From Dichetophora obliterata (taxonomy: Eukaryota > Arthropoda > Insecta > Diptera > Sciomyzidae): a stretch of DNA of 64,000 nt. Below, piece by piece: positions 1 through 10,844 of this stretch. The stretch's first letter is position 1, and every line of letters begins with the position of its first letter. Location of the stretch: contig OY986437.1 of assembly GCA_963920525.1 (NCBI GenBank), positions 94,523,675-94,587,674 of the forward strand, written 5' to 3'. A program made the position numbers and the translations under genes. The notes below the pieces were generated by a model. It did no database searches. It was given only the letters and a program-made list of their open reading frames with translations, and was not told the origin of the DNA.

Positions 1-541
1 AACCCCGACAACGCAAATGGTGAGATTTGGTGCCGTTACAAACCCTTAAAATTGCTACAATTACTTGGGAATCCCCCCAAAACAAAAAAAAAGATCAATT
101 AACATTTTGTTATAATATTTAGTTATAAATGATTTAATATTTACAAAAAAAAAATCGGTTTCTTCGGTTTTTATTCAAAACAAGAACGCGATTTTAAATT
201 TTTGTTATAAAAATCAAACACTTGAGTTGTCAAACCATACAAAATCACCTTTTCTATATCTTTCACTCATTCACAAGTTTTACAGCTTTAGCAAAATATT
301 TAGACGTCTTTTTCAGCTTTTTTTTTTACACCATGGTAACCAGCAGGGAATGAAAAAGGGAACAAATTGATGAGTAAATGCATAGCAAAATCGGAATAAA
401 TTCAAGAACTTCGCAATAAATTGGATTATCCAATGTTAAGAATATCAAAAAGTCCCTAAAAAAAACCCCTAAAAATATAAAACTCCTAAAAATCCCATTC
501 CACACCCAAGTTGGAACACTGCACTAATTAGAAAATTTATT
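1..541. other. AT-rich flank without a recognisable gene
   Basis: No coding pattern or terminal repeat is visible. It leads into the Tc1-like relic and probably includes that element's degenerate 5' untranslated part, but I could not find a 5' copy of the TIR seen near 1571-1603. Confidence 0.4.
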
Positions 542-1370
542 TTGGAGGACAAAACATATTCAGAAGTGCAAAGTATTCTTGACTGTTCAACAACAATGAT
601 ACGTTATGCTCTAAAGTATCAGCCGCAGTCTGAAACATGCGGCAGGCATCCCATTATGACAACAAAATTGATAAATCACGTAGTTAGATTTTCAAAGAAT
701 AATCCATTTGCACCTGCCACAAAAATTAGCGATGAGTTAAATGTGGAAGCGAGTGTTGAAACTGTCCGTTGGCGCTTTCGGGAATATGATCTGGCTGCGC
801 GTAGTCCAAGAAAAGAACCATTGCTAACACAAACACATGTGGTAAAAAGACTTAAGTTCACGAAGGAACATTTTAATTGGACCATAGAAAAATGAAGAAA
901 CATTTTGTGGTCAGCTGAGTGTAAAATTGTGCCATATGGTGGAAAAAGGGTCACGTGAGTATGTTAGACGAACATAAAAATGGAATACAATCCGAAATAT
1001 ACTTCGAAAACCGAAATTATTTGGGCATGTTTTTAATTTTATGGAGTTGGACCCATATACTGGATCAAAAAAACAATGAACCGTCCGTCACCTATACGTG
1101 CAAATAATGCAAGAAATCATGCTTCCATATGCTTGCGAAGAAATGCCACTGCTTTGGGTCTTCCAACAAGACAATGACACAAAGCACACGAGCAAAGTAG
1201 CACAGCAATGGTTTCAAGCCAATAGGGTTACGGGTCTGGAATGGCCCGCGCATTCACCAGAACTTAACGCAATTAAAAATTTGTGGTGCGATGTGAAGAA
1301 GACTGTTGCTCATAGCAAACCAACAAACAGTAATCAACTTTGGGAAATTGTAAAAGCAGCTTGGAACTAA
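542..1370 (+). pseudogene. Tc1-like transposase, degenerate
   Basis: This is the remnant of a Tc1/mariner cut-and-paste transposase, which binds TIRs and moves the element into TA sites. Residues 1-117 (542-895) carry the second helix-turn-helix half, including the ETVRWRFRE and SPRKEPLLT signatures of Tc1 DNA-binding domains. After a stop at 893-895 the reading continues through frameshifts (a YNPKY piece, a FYGVGPIYW piece) to 1098-1370, which holds the catalytic core FQQDNDTKHTSK. The third catalytic position is changed: the expected IENLW reads IKNLW, with 34 residues between the aspartate of QQD and that lysine, so this is a DD34E core with Glu replaced by Lys. The protein is dead through stops, frameshifts and that substitution. 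The family assignment is strong; the exact clade is not determined. Confidence 0.88.
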
Positions 1371-1570
1371 ATACCAGCAGGGAGATGCGAAAATCTCATT
1401 ATTTATTGAAATTTCATTAACTCAATTCAGCGTCGCTGTGCAGCAGTAATCGCAAACAAAGGGCATGCAACTGAATACAAGTACGATCAAAATATTTTTA
1501 ATATATTTTAAATAGTTCGTGTTAATAACTAAAAATAACTTTAAGACCTCTTTTTTTAACTGATATATAA

Positions 1571-1603
1571 TGCACTACTATGTTTATTTTTTGACCACCC
1601 TTA
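1571..1603 (+). repeat. Tc1-type terminal sequence (3' end of relic)
   Basis: The stretch TGTTTATTTTTTGACCACCC is the reverse complement of a typical Tc1-family terminus (GGTGGTCAAAAAATAAAC). It lies about 200 bp after the transposase stop. A partner in the left flank was not found, so the element looks 5'-truncated or eroded. Confidence 0.55.
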
Positions 1604-1737
1604 TTTAAGCATATCGAAAAACTTTTATTTCTTATGAAAGTATAAGTTTTTTTCATATAAACATCTCTTAAGATACGTAGTTATGAAAAAAAAATGTAAA
1701 TGAAAATCTACGGAAACAAACGAATATATCTGTGGAC

Positions 1738-2011
1738 ATTTGACAAAACGACTTCTTTCGAGATAAGACAATTTTCCAATTTTTTTGTAGTATTTATAAA
1801 AATTTCAAGCGCTTCTTTTGGTCTAATTGCGCAGATTTTTTCTCAGTTGCAATATGACAAAACAACTTCTATCAGAGAATTCAAAAAATTTTGAAACTGC
1901 CATTTAGCGACCATTTGACAAAACAACCTGTCTCTATTTAGTGCAATCACATTTTCAACAATTCCCTTTTGACAAAACAGCTTTTTTCAAAAGAAGTCGT
2001 TTTGTCAAAAG
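1738..2011. repeat. Cluster of TTTGACAAAACGACTT-type repeats with terminal hairpin
   Basis: Four forward copies of a motif close to TTTGACAAAACGACTTCT begin near 1739, 1853, 1914 and 1967. A fifth, inverted copy (AAGAAGTCGTTTTGTCAAAA) lies at 1990-2009. The last two form a hairpin of roughly 20 bp per arm at 1966-2011. Copy spacing is irregular (about 115, 60 and 53 bp), so this is not a simple tandem array. Fragments of the motif recur near 5765 and 5830. Confidence 0.6.
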
Positions 2012-3058
2012 CAAAATGTGAAAAATTTTCTGAGACAAGTTGAGTTTTAAATAGTTCATCGCTTGCGTTCATTGCGAAAAAACGTCCTGTGTCGGTACAA
2101 GTTCTTTTGTAAAAACGAAATTTTAAAAGAAGTTAAATTTATCTTAACACAAGTGCTTTTTATAAAAAGGAATAAAGAAATATAAGAAAAAGAAGCTGTT
2201 GTGCTGCTAAAATAGAATTGAAATCAATTAATACAAATTTGTTCAAATGAAGGTAGCTAAGAAAACTAGCCGCCATGGACAAAAAAGTGAAAAAGAAGCC
2301 ATAAATGCTCTTTGATTAACGGCCAAAAAACATAAAATGGAAAAATCATCGGCTGAAAGGTATGTTGCCAACGATGAAAATTTCACATGTGAAAGTTGGA
2401 AACGATGGAGTTCTCAAAATTTCTCTCATAGCGATGGATTGGTTTTACAACAACTTCCCTAACCGAGCATTTCCACTGCCTGAACGAACGAAGAATTGCG
2501 AATTCATCGCGAACAAAGCGTAGCGATGAATTATTCATTCGCTCCAACCTTTTACACACGAACACAAGTAGCGAGCATTGGTAAGTCTCCATCTTGTTCG
2601 GTCGTGCATTGAATTTAAAATGTTTGTGGTATTGAAAACTTAAATAGTAAGAAAACTTGTCACAAATAAAACAGTGTTATTTTGTCGTATAGCGTTTTCG
2701 TTTCTCGAAAAAATGTTGCATTTTTTCTGCCATCTTTGAGAAATCTGAATTTTTTTTCTTCTTTTGAGGTCAACATTTTTGCGAAAAGAACACAATTCAA
2801 TTTAAGAGGCCTCTATTTTTATTTTCAAGAGGAAGTCATTAAGTTTTCAATTTATTTTGTTCCTTTTTTGTTTTTTTCTACGTCATTAACTACCATTTCA
2901 ACAAATCTACTCCTCATTTCACAAAGAAGCACCGGATTCGCCCAAAATGTTCGAGCGCAGGCCGATCAGAGCGAACTACGAAATATTCGTTCGTTCGTGA
3001 TGAAAAAGTGTTTCTACTGCACGAATAGAGCTCGCACCAAACTGTTTCACCCATTATA
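2012..3058. other. No supported gene
   Basis: There are open frames at 2383-2592 (minus) and 2682-3059 (plus), but they have no recognisable domain and are rich in Phe, Ser and Leu, as expected of AT-rich noncoding DNA. The stretch ends at the TA target of the next transposon. Confidence 0.35.
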
Positions 3059-3789
3059 AGGGTCCGCCAAATAACTTTTTTTTTTTGAAAATTCTATTAA
3101 AAAAAACTACTAAATATTTTCTTAAATTTCTTTTTTTATTTGAAAGTACAATCCTTCCGGTAAATAATGGAAAATAATTTCATTCAAATGGCTGCCTCGG
3201 CTGGCCATGCAGTAGTCTACACGATCGGTCCAATTTTTAAGCACATTATCAATTGTGTGCAGCTGTATTTCATCAATGGCTACACGAATATTGTCCTTTA
3301 AAGCGTCAATTGTCTCTGGCTTGTCGGCGTAACACTTATCTTTGAGAGCACCCCACAAATAATAGTCCAACGGTGTCAAATCGCAGCTCCAAGGTGTCCA
3401 AACGATATCAGCTCTGCGGCTGATAATGCGATCTCCAAAAACAGGGCGCAAAACATCGAGTGTAGCTTCGGCTGTGTGGCACGTAGCGCCGTCCTGTTGA
3501 AACCAAATGTTGCTAATTTCCTCCTCTTCAATTTTTGTGAACAAAAATTCGTTCAACATGGCCCGATAACGATCGCCATTGACTGTAACGGCCACTCCTT
3601 GCTCATTTTCGAAGAAAAATGGCCCAATTATGCCTCTGGACCAAAATCCGCACCAAACAGTGACTCGTTTGGAGTGCAGCGGCTTTTCAATGTATGCGTG
3701 CGGGTTTTCTGTCAAATCAAACATGAGCTAAGTTTTACCATTCACGAAATAAGCACTAGTTGAAAAAAAAACGTTAGATGGCGGACCCG
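3059..3789 (-). mobile_element. rosa-type (DD41D) mariner-like element, internally deleted
   Basis: The element is bounded by inverted repeats: 3060 starts GGGTCCGCCAAATAAC and the other end, read on the minus strand from 3788, starts GGGTCCGCCATCTAAC, each followed by a run of T. TA dinucleotides flank both ends (3057-3058 and 3790-3791), matching the TA duplication of Tc1/mariner elements. Total length is about 730 bp, roughly half an autonomous element. The 5' half of the transposase gene is missing, so one TIR lies directly next to the middle of the coding region. It is non-autonomous but has intact ends. Confidence 0.85.
3122..3724 (-). pseudogene. DD41D mariner-like transposase, C-terminal two thirds
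   Basis: This is the C-terminal part of an IS630/Tc1/mariner-superfamily transposase. The second catalytic Asp lies in FQQDGATCHT and the third in DLTPLDYYLWG, with 41 residues between them. That is the DD41D spacing of the rosa/visitor group described from the fruit fly Ceratitis rosa. Upstream of the Met at 3724 the homology runs a few codons more (FVNGKT, then a TAG stop) and ends at the deletion joint near 3760, so the first catalytic Asp and the DNA-binding domain are gone. The remaining frame is open for 200 codons and its C-terminus looks natural. Spacing and TIRs agree on the family. Confidence 0.85.
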
Positions 3790-3852
3790 TAGAGCTTCCT
3801 AAAAAGCACATGCTTCACTTCATATTCCGCACAGATGAAGCCGCACAACTTT

Positions 3853-4105
3853 AGCTGCGGATGACGAAAGTCAAACAAAAGAAAATCAAAACTTGTGATT
3901 GCTATGGTTGCTATGGCAGCTGATGCAAAACGGAGATATCAGAAATATTTTTTGTCACACAAAGAAAATAAATAAATAAATTTTAAACAACACAATATTG
4001 GAAAAAAAAATTGTGATTAACCCTCGTTTTGTATGATGAACACAATTTTGAAAAAATTACGTTCGTTTTATGTTTTCTTTTGTTTGACGTTTGTCATCCG
4101 CAGCT
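3853..4105. mobile_element. Small MITE with AGCTGCGGATGAC termini
   Basis: The left end AGCTGCGGATGACGAAAGTC at 3853 is mirrored by AGCTGCGGATGACAAACGTC read leftward from about 4105. Homology continues over some 35 bp (GTCAAACAAAAGAAAA). It has no ORF, is about 250 bp long and starts 60 bp after the rosa element. Superfamily is unknown. Confidence 0.65.
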
Positions 4106-4310
4106 CATGAGAAAATAAGCTGTGTGCGCGACTACCTGATAAGTAGTTGTATCATGGTGTTTCAGGCAGTGGAAACGATCGATAAGAAATAATCATATCT
4201 CTTGGTGTCGGTGTTAGTGATGATATGATACACTATTGCAACAGCACCAAAGCAAAATAGGTATCGAGATTGTAGTGTTCTCATACATGATTTCATACAT
4301 ACTCGCATTT

Positions 4311-4736
4311 ACACACTGTCTCCACTTTCAATATTTGATTGCTTGCGAACTGTTAAATAAAATTTCATGATATCTTGATTTCATGCTATAATATTTATGT
4401 GGGCTTCATCTCATGAAATTTCATTTTGAAAGTGTTTTTAAAAGTTTATTAAATTAATAATTTCTTCCATTCGCCATTCCATTTAATGTTTTTTCACTCT
4501 TTTTATGCTTTTGCAATATTTTTTTCTTGAAAAGTTCTTAAAAATGCACACACTTACCTTTTTTACTGAAAAGTGACAGCTCATCTCATGAAATATATCT
4601 CATGAAATATTTCAAGAAATAAATTTCATGATGTGAACAATTACATGATGTGAGTATTCTACACTTGAGATATATATCATGAAATTCAATTTCACAGTTC
4701 GCATGCAATCAAATATTGTGAGTGGAGACACTGTGT
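4311..4736. mobile_element. MITE with TGTCTCCACT termini
   Basis: Inverted termini of about 60 bp: 4311 reads ACACACTGTCTCCACTTTCA and the other end, read leftward from 4736, ACACAGTGTCTCCACTCACA. Both continue with AATATTTGATTGC and GCGAACTGT. The interior is full of TCATGAAAT copies on both strands. No ORF. A CAGTG start would suit a hAT-type element, but no convincing 8-bp target duplication is visible. Confidence 0.75.
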
Positions 4737-7705
4737 CAAAAAACAAAATTTTTTGATGAAATTGTCAATAACTGAAAAGCAGTTGACAATTTTTATCAAA
4801 ATTTTTTTATTTTTGAGCTTCAAATTTTGTTTTGAAATCAAAAAATTACAACAACTACATAGAGCTATTCAAAATACTGGTTAACACTTTGTTAATTTGC
4901 CAGAATAGGGCTGTAAATCACATTTTCATCTTCACATATAAAAATACATTGTTATTTGCACGTTAACTGTTAAATAATTTTTAGATTTAAGTTATCAAAA
5001 ATTATATTGTAATCTATTATTTAAATTCTAACATGAATTTTAATTGCGAACTTTAGATCAAGTAAGTTTTTAAGAAGGCAAAAACAACAACAACAACAAC
5101 TCTGTATAGAGTCAATCACTCGAGTACAAGAAACAATTTTCAAAACATTAAAGACGAAAGAGAACGTCCAGTTGAAACTGATCCGGATATTAACGAAGAA
5201 GTTATATAATTACAATAAGTTTCTCTGTAATAAAACTGCAAAATACCAATTTTTTATTGTTCGCTATATTAATTTTATATTTTAAAGTAAATTTTCATGT
5301 TTCAGTTTAACTTAACCAAATGTTTCTTGTTGTTAAAAATTAATAATATTTTTCATTATTATATGGCTATTTGAGTCTTTTGAGACACACAGTCTGTGAT
5401 AGATATACGGACATCAAGACACACAAAGAGCAACTAAGACATTTAAATCAATTTATTTTTGTTTTTTCTAAGTTTTAAAACCGTAAGTAAGTATAAAAAA
5501 AAACAAAGTAAACTAAGGTAGCAATTATAATGCTACACTTGGACTAACTGTGTGAATAGTCATGAATATTTAACAACAAAGCCAAGTGTACAACAGCCTC
5601 CAACAAGATTTTCTTTCAATTAACTACAACAAGAATAGTGGTTGTATTAAAAAAAATGGATTTTTCCGGCTTGTATTAAAAAAATGAAATACAACTTTTT
5701 AATAAAACCTTAATTTTTTTGCCAAACTAACTTCTTTCGAATATTTTTCTACATTTCAATTGAACAAAATGACTTGTCTTCACATGAGCCACTTAGATCA
5801 TTTTCTTTTTTAATAAAAATAGTTTTGAAAAAACGACTTGTGTGGTAAAAGCTTTTTTTTGTGTTAAGAATCCATTTGACAGATTATCTTATCTCTTTCA
5901 TTTTCAGTTTAAAAAAAAAAACTATAGCGCTTAGTGGAAGAAAATATCTCGAAATGTGTCCTCTATATTTGTGTATAATGTGTAAGTATAAGATTCCTTT
6001 CGATTACAATACTAAAAATTTTGTTAGGCATTTAACAGTTTTTTCGCTCTCCTGAAAAGTTGATGACTTAGAGAGAAGCTATTTTGTCCAATGTCTACAG
6101 ATAATCTTTTATATTTTAAATTTTTAGAATATACACTACTATTATTTTGACCGCAGCTGTACTTATTGCATCAAACTTGAAATGGTTTTAGATTATAAAA
6201 AGTACAAATTCGAAATTAATAAATCCGATAAATGATTTCTTACGCAGATGCCTGCAGCAAAGGATAAAAATAGTACTTACAGAATAAATGCTTCCCAACT
6301 TACACTACCCGCTTGAAAAAGTTTGGCGATGATGACATTGTAATGCAGAACTGTATGCGAGATGTGGCAAAATCTTGTTTGTGTTATTAAGATCGACTGT
6401 TTATTTTCATTGTTGAAACCAGAGTTTGACTTTATTCGTCTGTGTAACAACGCCGTGTTCTATATCAGGAAGTTTTGCAGTGAAGTTTGTTTATGAAATT
6501 ATTTATCTTTATGTTCAAATCATACATAACAAAGTGTTATATATATAATAACTAAAAGCCAGTTTTTCAGTGCAAGTTTAACTATGTTTCTGGTTTAAAC
6601 TTCACAAGAAAGAGACAGTTTTTCAGTGAATATTGACTAAAGTTTTAACTAAAGTTAAACGCCCAATATTGGTGGGTTCAACTTTGGTTGACTTGCCATA
6701 TGATATTGACAAAGTTTTTGTTTGCTTAGTTTATGCCACTTTTTTCAATCGAACTTGACAAAGGCCGCATTCAGCGAAGTCGACTCTTGATAATTGTAAT
6801 GGTAGCGATACCTTAGTGATCTATGTTTTTCTCTGAATGTTTTTTTACTCTTATCGCAGGAAAAGTTGTAATTTATTTAATTGTTAATTGTTAATTAACT
6901 GTTAAATTTATTATGCTATAATTTAATTGAAAAGGTTTCTCACTCCAATTTTAACACAACATTCCCAACTGTTGTCTCCGCTGAATACGGCAAATGTGTT
7001 TTTTTATTGTAATGTGTTTGAAAATATCAATAACTTTTGGACCTTTTCAAGTGTTGCCTCATTATTTATCGCAAGTCTGCATGTTTTTAAACCAGCACTG
7101 AAAAATTGAGTCCTTAGTTAAACTCAGGTCAATTTTAAGCTACGTTTAATTAATCTCAAGTTAAACAAGGTTTAAACTAGCACTGAAAAACTGGCTCTAA
7201 GTGTTATTACACATCAATTCTGAAATGCTAGAAAAAAGGCAGTAAATACATTTATTGAATTGTGGAAACTATTGTGAAAATTTCTTTGCCTTTGCTTTTG
7301 TTTGTTCCTTTCTGTTTGTTCTCGTTCTTTTTCGTTGTGTTGTTAGCGTAGCATTTTTGTTAAATTTTTTAAATTCTCTATCTTGTGCAAACTTACTCCC
7401 ATAGTCGGTTAATGTGTAAAGTAAATGTCATCAGCGTTTTAGTTGCCATGCCTAAAAAATTGCAAAAATTTTAAGTTCTGTTGCAGGCTCACCATTTAAA
7501 ATCTATTAATTTTTTTTATTATTGATTTAATATTTATTTATTTTCAAAAAGTTTTGAATAATAGGAATAAAATTTTTTAAGGGCCAGAACTAAATGCAAT
7601 TTTGAAAAAAAATATTTTTTTCGTTTTTTAAAAGTGCAATATTTCAAACGTACTGTCTGAAAATTTTAGACTAAACCTGATTATTATTTAAAGAGATAAA
7701 AAAAA
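4737..7705. other. Noncoding stretch with one dispersed-repeat fragment
   Basis: The part 4760-4925 (GAAAAGCAGTTGACAATTTT, later CCAGAATAGGGCTG) is similar to sequence at 48620-48770 and, at its end, to 51125-51145, so it is a dispersed repeat. A short (AAC)n run lies at 5084-5100. The remainder to 7705 is AT-rich with no supported gene or structured RNA. Confidence 0.4.
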
Positions 7706-8026
7706 TACTGGCCATTTCAGCTCTTGGAAGGACTTTGACCTAGCTTCTATTGATCAATTGTGTTGTGCGTGTTATTAAATGTTTAATCACAAATGACCGA
7801 GAACTGGACCTACGTGTTTGATGCCAACTCCGAACGGCTTATGTTCTCAAGAAGCTTTACATGCCAATTTTTACTCTCTGAGGTTTGCCATTGTCTGCAG
7901 AAAGGTGACAACAAAACAGAAAAATTATTTCAATTGAAAAAACTTTCTGTCTGAGCTGGAATTGAACCCGGGCTGCCGCAGTTCTTTAGCTTAGGAGCCA
8001 CGCATTCTACCCACTAGGCTACGGCC
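7706..8026 (-). mobile_element. tRNA-derived SINE-like repeat, copy 1
   Basis: Read on the minus strand, the unit starts near 8026 with GGCCGTAGCCTAGTGGGTAG. This contains a good RNA polymerase III A box (TAGCCTAGTGGG). The B box GGGTTCAATTCC follows at about 7973-7960. A tRNA-unrelated body of about 250 bp follows, ending at GGCCAGT and an AT-rich tail near 7706. A near-identical unit lies at 22428-22840. A tRNA-like head, unique body, AT-rich tail and dispersed copies together are the layout of a tRNA-derived SINE. No full cloverleaf can be drawn, so it is not a functional tRNA gene. Confidence 0.7.
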
Positions 8027-10475
8027 TAGTTATCTCAATGGAGATAAGTAACTTTTAATAGGGGTTTTTTTGCTGCATGCACATCATAGTCAAAACTTTA
8101 AACGCATTTTTCTCAAAACCATGTTTTCGAAGTTGGTGATCACTGTTACCTTAGATCGGCTTTACCGATCAGTTTGAAATTTTTTTCACATCTTTTATAC
8201 ATAACGTCTCCCTAATGAACGAAGAAGCAACTTTGAATTTATGCATCCGACATTTTTCGAAAAATAAAAATTTGTCACATCACTTCATTCATCAGGAGCA
8301 TTATTTCATTATATATTGATACCTTTTTTATTTTAGAGGACCCAGTGATGAGCAGTATAGATCACTGCAGAAAACTTATTTTTTTGAAGTCATCGCAAAT
8401 TTACAGTATCCCAACAATTAATCCAATATTTTGTTATACCAAAACAATATTTTTTTCAAAGATTTATCATTCATGTAAAAAAAAATTTTGTTATTAATTA
8501 TTTACATGTGTGGCAAAAAAAAATCATAAACAAAACCATTTCTTGTACGTCCCAACTAGTTGTGCTCCCTTTAGTTGCTCATATATTTTTATGGACAATA
8601 AACACACAAATATTTTTTCATAACCAACTCTGACCTTGGAATTACTTTAGCGGTCAAAGTCATAATTTGTAGGTAATATGTTTTTTCTAATGACCCTCGC
8701 ACATTTAGAAAAACATATGAAGTTTTTTTCAAAATGTTGATTTTTAGGGACATTCCACAGCTCTCTTCAAAGAATTTGACTAATTTTCCTTACTGCAAAC
8801 ACATTTTTAGATAGACTGAGGCTAAAATATAATATTTTCAGAAAAAAAAGAAAGCCTTTAAATGAAAACCCCAGCACCCATCGGCTGCTACACTGCTAGA
8901 GTGTAATACTCATTAAAATTGTGAGGGAATGAATGAGGCTTTAACTCGTGAAATTTTGGTATCAATCGGAATATTCACATGTGTATTATGAATGCTTTAC
9001 TTGAGGCTGTTCGGATTTCTCCCCATCATTATCTCAGGTGTTCGGATAGGTAGAGAGACCTACAATTTTTGCTGAAACTTTGAAATATTTACTTGAAGAT
9101 TACATTTGAGGCCCACGACACCATCTAACTATATAATATACTTTCTAATCGCACCATTTTGACTGTTTTTTGGGACTCCCAAAAAAAAAATTTGTGTAGT
9201 ACTGAAACACTTTCGAGGTAACCTTTCATTCTATGGGCTGTCTTTTTATGTTCATTTTTGGTGAGCCACCCTAATATACATAATTATTTTAAAATAAAAA
9301 CGAGTGAAATTTTAAAATATCTTTTTTTTTTTAATTAAACTCAAAAAGTGTTCATAAACTCAGTGGTTAAAATTAAAGTAGTATAATTTTCTAGTAATCC
9401 AGTTAAATGTTAATATATAAAGTCGTCTTATTATAAGCTTATTATTGTCTTTAAGGTTTTTTTTCTGGAACTGCTTGCAGGAAAGGAATAACAGCCAATA
9501 GTCATAATAATCTGAGAGAAGGCATGTAATTGAAATACTCCTTAAATAAGTCGCATGTCAAAAATCACTTAAAGAAACCAAAATAGAAATAGAAGCTTGA
9601 AAACAAACTGTGCCACTTTAAACGCCCTCCGAACTCGTCCTTAGCTTACCACAGTTCAACGCTTTATATTCAATTTGCTCTCATTTGCATTGCAGCGTAG
9701 GATTATGCAAATCTGTGTGGCGCACTTTAAGGCGGCATGCCGCATATTTTGCGCGTTTTTTCATTGTTTTTGCCTTGTTACAATATTTGAAACAACAGTA
9801 ACAATCACATAAATGTGCCTCGTCAGTGGGCCACCCACACAAACACACACACTCTCCGAAGTAAAATCGGACAAATAGGACCACAACAAGTGCACCATGC
9901 AGCATCTTAAGTTCATGGAAATGTGTTGCCAGTCTTAAACTTGAATGTCGGTTGGTTGTCGCTCGTCGCTCGATTGTTTTGGCTGAGCTACAATCTTGGC
10001 ATAAAAGACACTTGCTGCTATTGGTGCGAAGTTGAGTGAGAGCGGATGGGGGACTAAGTTAGTGGTACAAGCTGGTGTGGCTGTGGGTAGAGGTTGTTGG
10101 AGCCACATGTGGCACAAATTCTTTGTCGTCCTTGGGCTTAGTTAAAGCTTTAAGTTTAGCAACTCTTGTAAGACATAAATGGTAAGATACAGTGGGTCAA
10201 CTGCACGAAATAATATGAAATCCTTAAATTACACTATGCGTCAGCCATTCTCATCTGGGTTAAACATTAGGCAATCCTTATTAAAAACAGAACACCATTT
10301 TTAAGTTATCGATAGTTTTTTATTTTTAATGAATTTCGAAAAGGTTATCCACCGTTATTGCAAATAAGACACGTTTTTATGAATTGATTTAATTTAATAG
10401 TATTTTTAATTAAAGACAATTGAAATACCTTTCATTTATTCCTTCATTATAATCCAATTGGATAAGCGTCTTACC
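8027..10475. other. Noncoding; no supported gene
   Basis: No transposase, RT or exon signature found. The block 9600-10130 is less AT-rich than its surroundings and looks like unique host DNA, but the open frames there (9681-9905 and 9935-10117, minus) have no recognisable content. Confidence 0.35.
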
Positions 10476-10844
10476 CTAGGTCTACACGAGACAAATTGTC
10501 ATGACAATTTCAATACACTCACACATTTTTTACTAACACATTCATATTTTCTCAGTTGTCAGCTCAATTGTCTTAACAATCAGGCAGACAATTGAACTAA
10601 CAACGATTTGACGTAGGCTGACATTGTTTGACATTTTCTTCTGAAAGTGAAAATCAAGAACAGAGAAAAATTTAAAAACCACAGGAAACGTCAAATAATA
10701 CAACAAATGTCATTTATTGTCTTGCAATTGTTAAGCCCACCTACGTCACGCTAGACAATTTGCTTGAAGTTGACAAAAATTTGACAACTAATACGGATAT
10801 AAACAATTGTTATAACAATTGTTACGTGTAGACGCAGCGTTAGG
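10476..10844. mobile_element. MITE with GTCTACACG termini
   Basis: The left end reads CCTAGGTCTACACGAGACAA. The right end, read leftward from 10844, reads CCTAACGCTGCGTCTACACG then TAACAATTGTTA. Termini are about 35 bp, imperfect, and rich in the ACAATTGT palindrome, which also recurs inside. No ORF. About 370 bp. Confidence 0.65.

Noticed and set aside
2682..3059. 125-codon open frame on the plus strand
   Set aside because: Phe/Leu/Ser-rich, no domain, no homologue recognised, and it ends at a transposon target site.
3476..3763. 95-codon plus-strand frame
   Set aside because: Antisense shadow of the rosa-type transposase.
5084..5100. (AAC)n run as a regulatory or coding repeat
   Set aside because: Short microsatellite in noncoding DNA.
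7955..8026. Functional tRNA gene on the minus strand
   Set aside because: A and B boxes are present but no complete cloverleaf; the unit is dispersed with a long unrelated body.
9681..9905. Cys-rich 74-codon minus-strand frame
   Set aside because: No signal peptide plus regular cysteine spacing, no partner exon; composition follows the local G+C rise.
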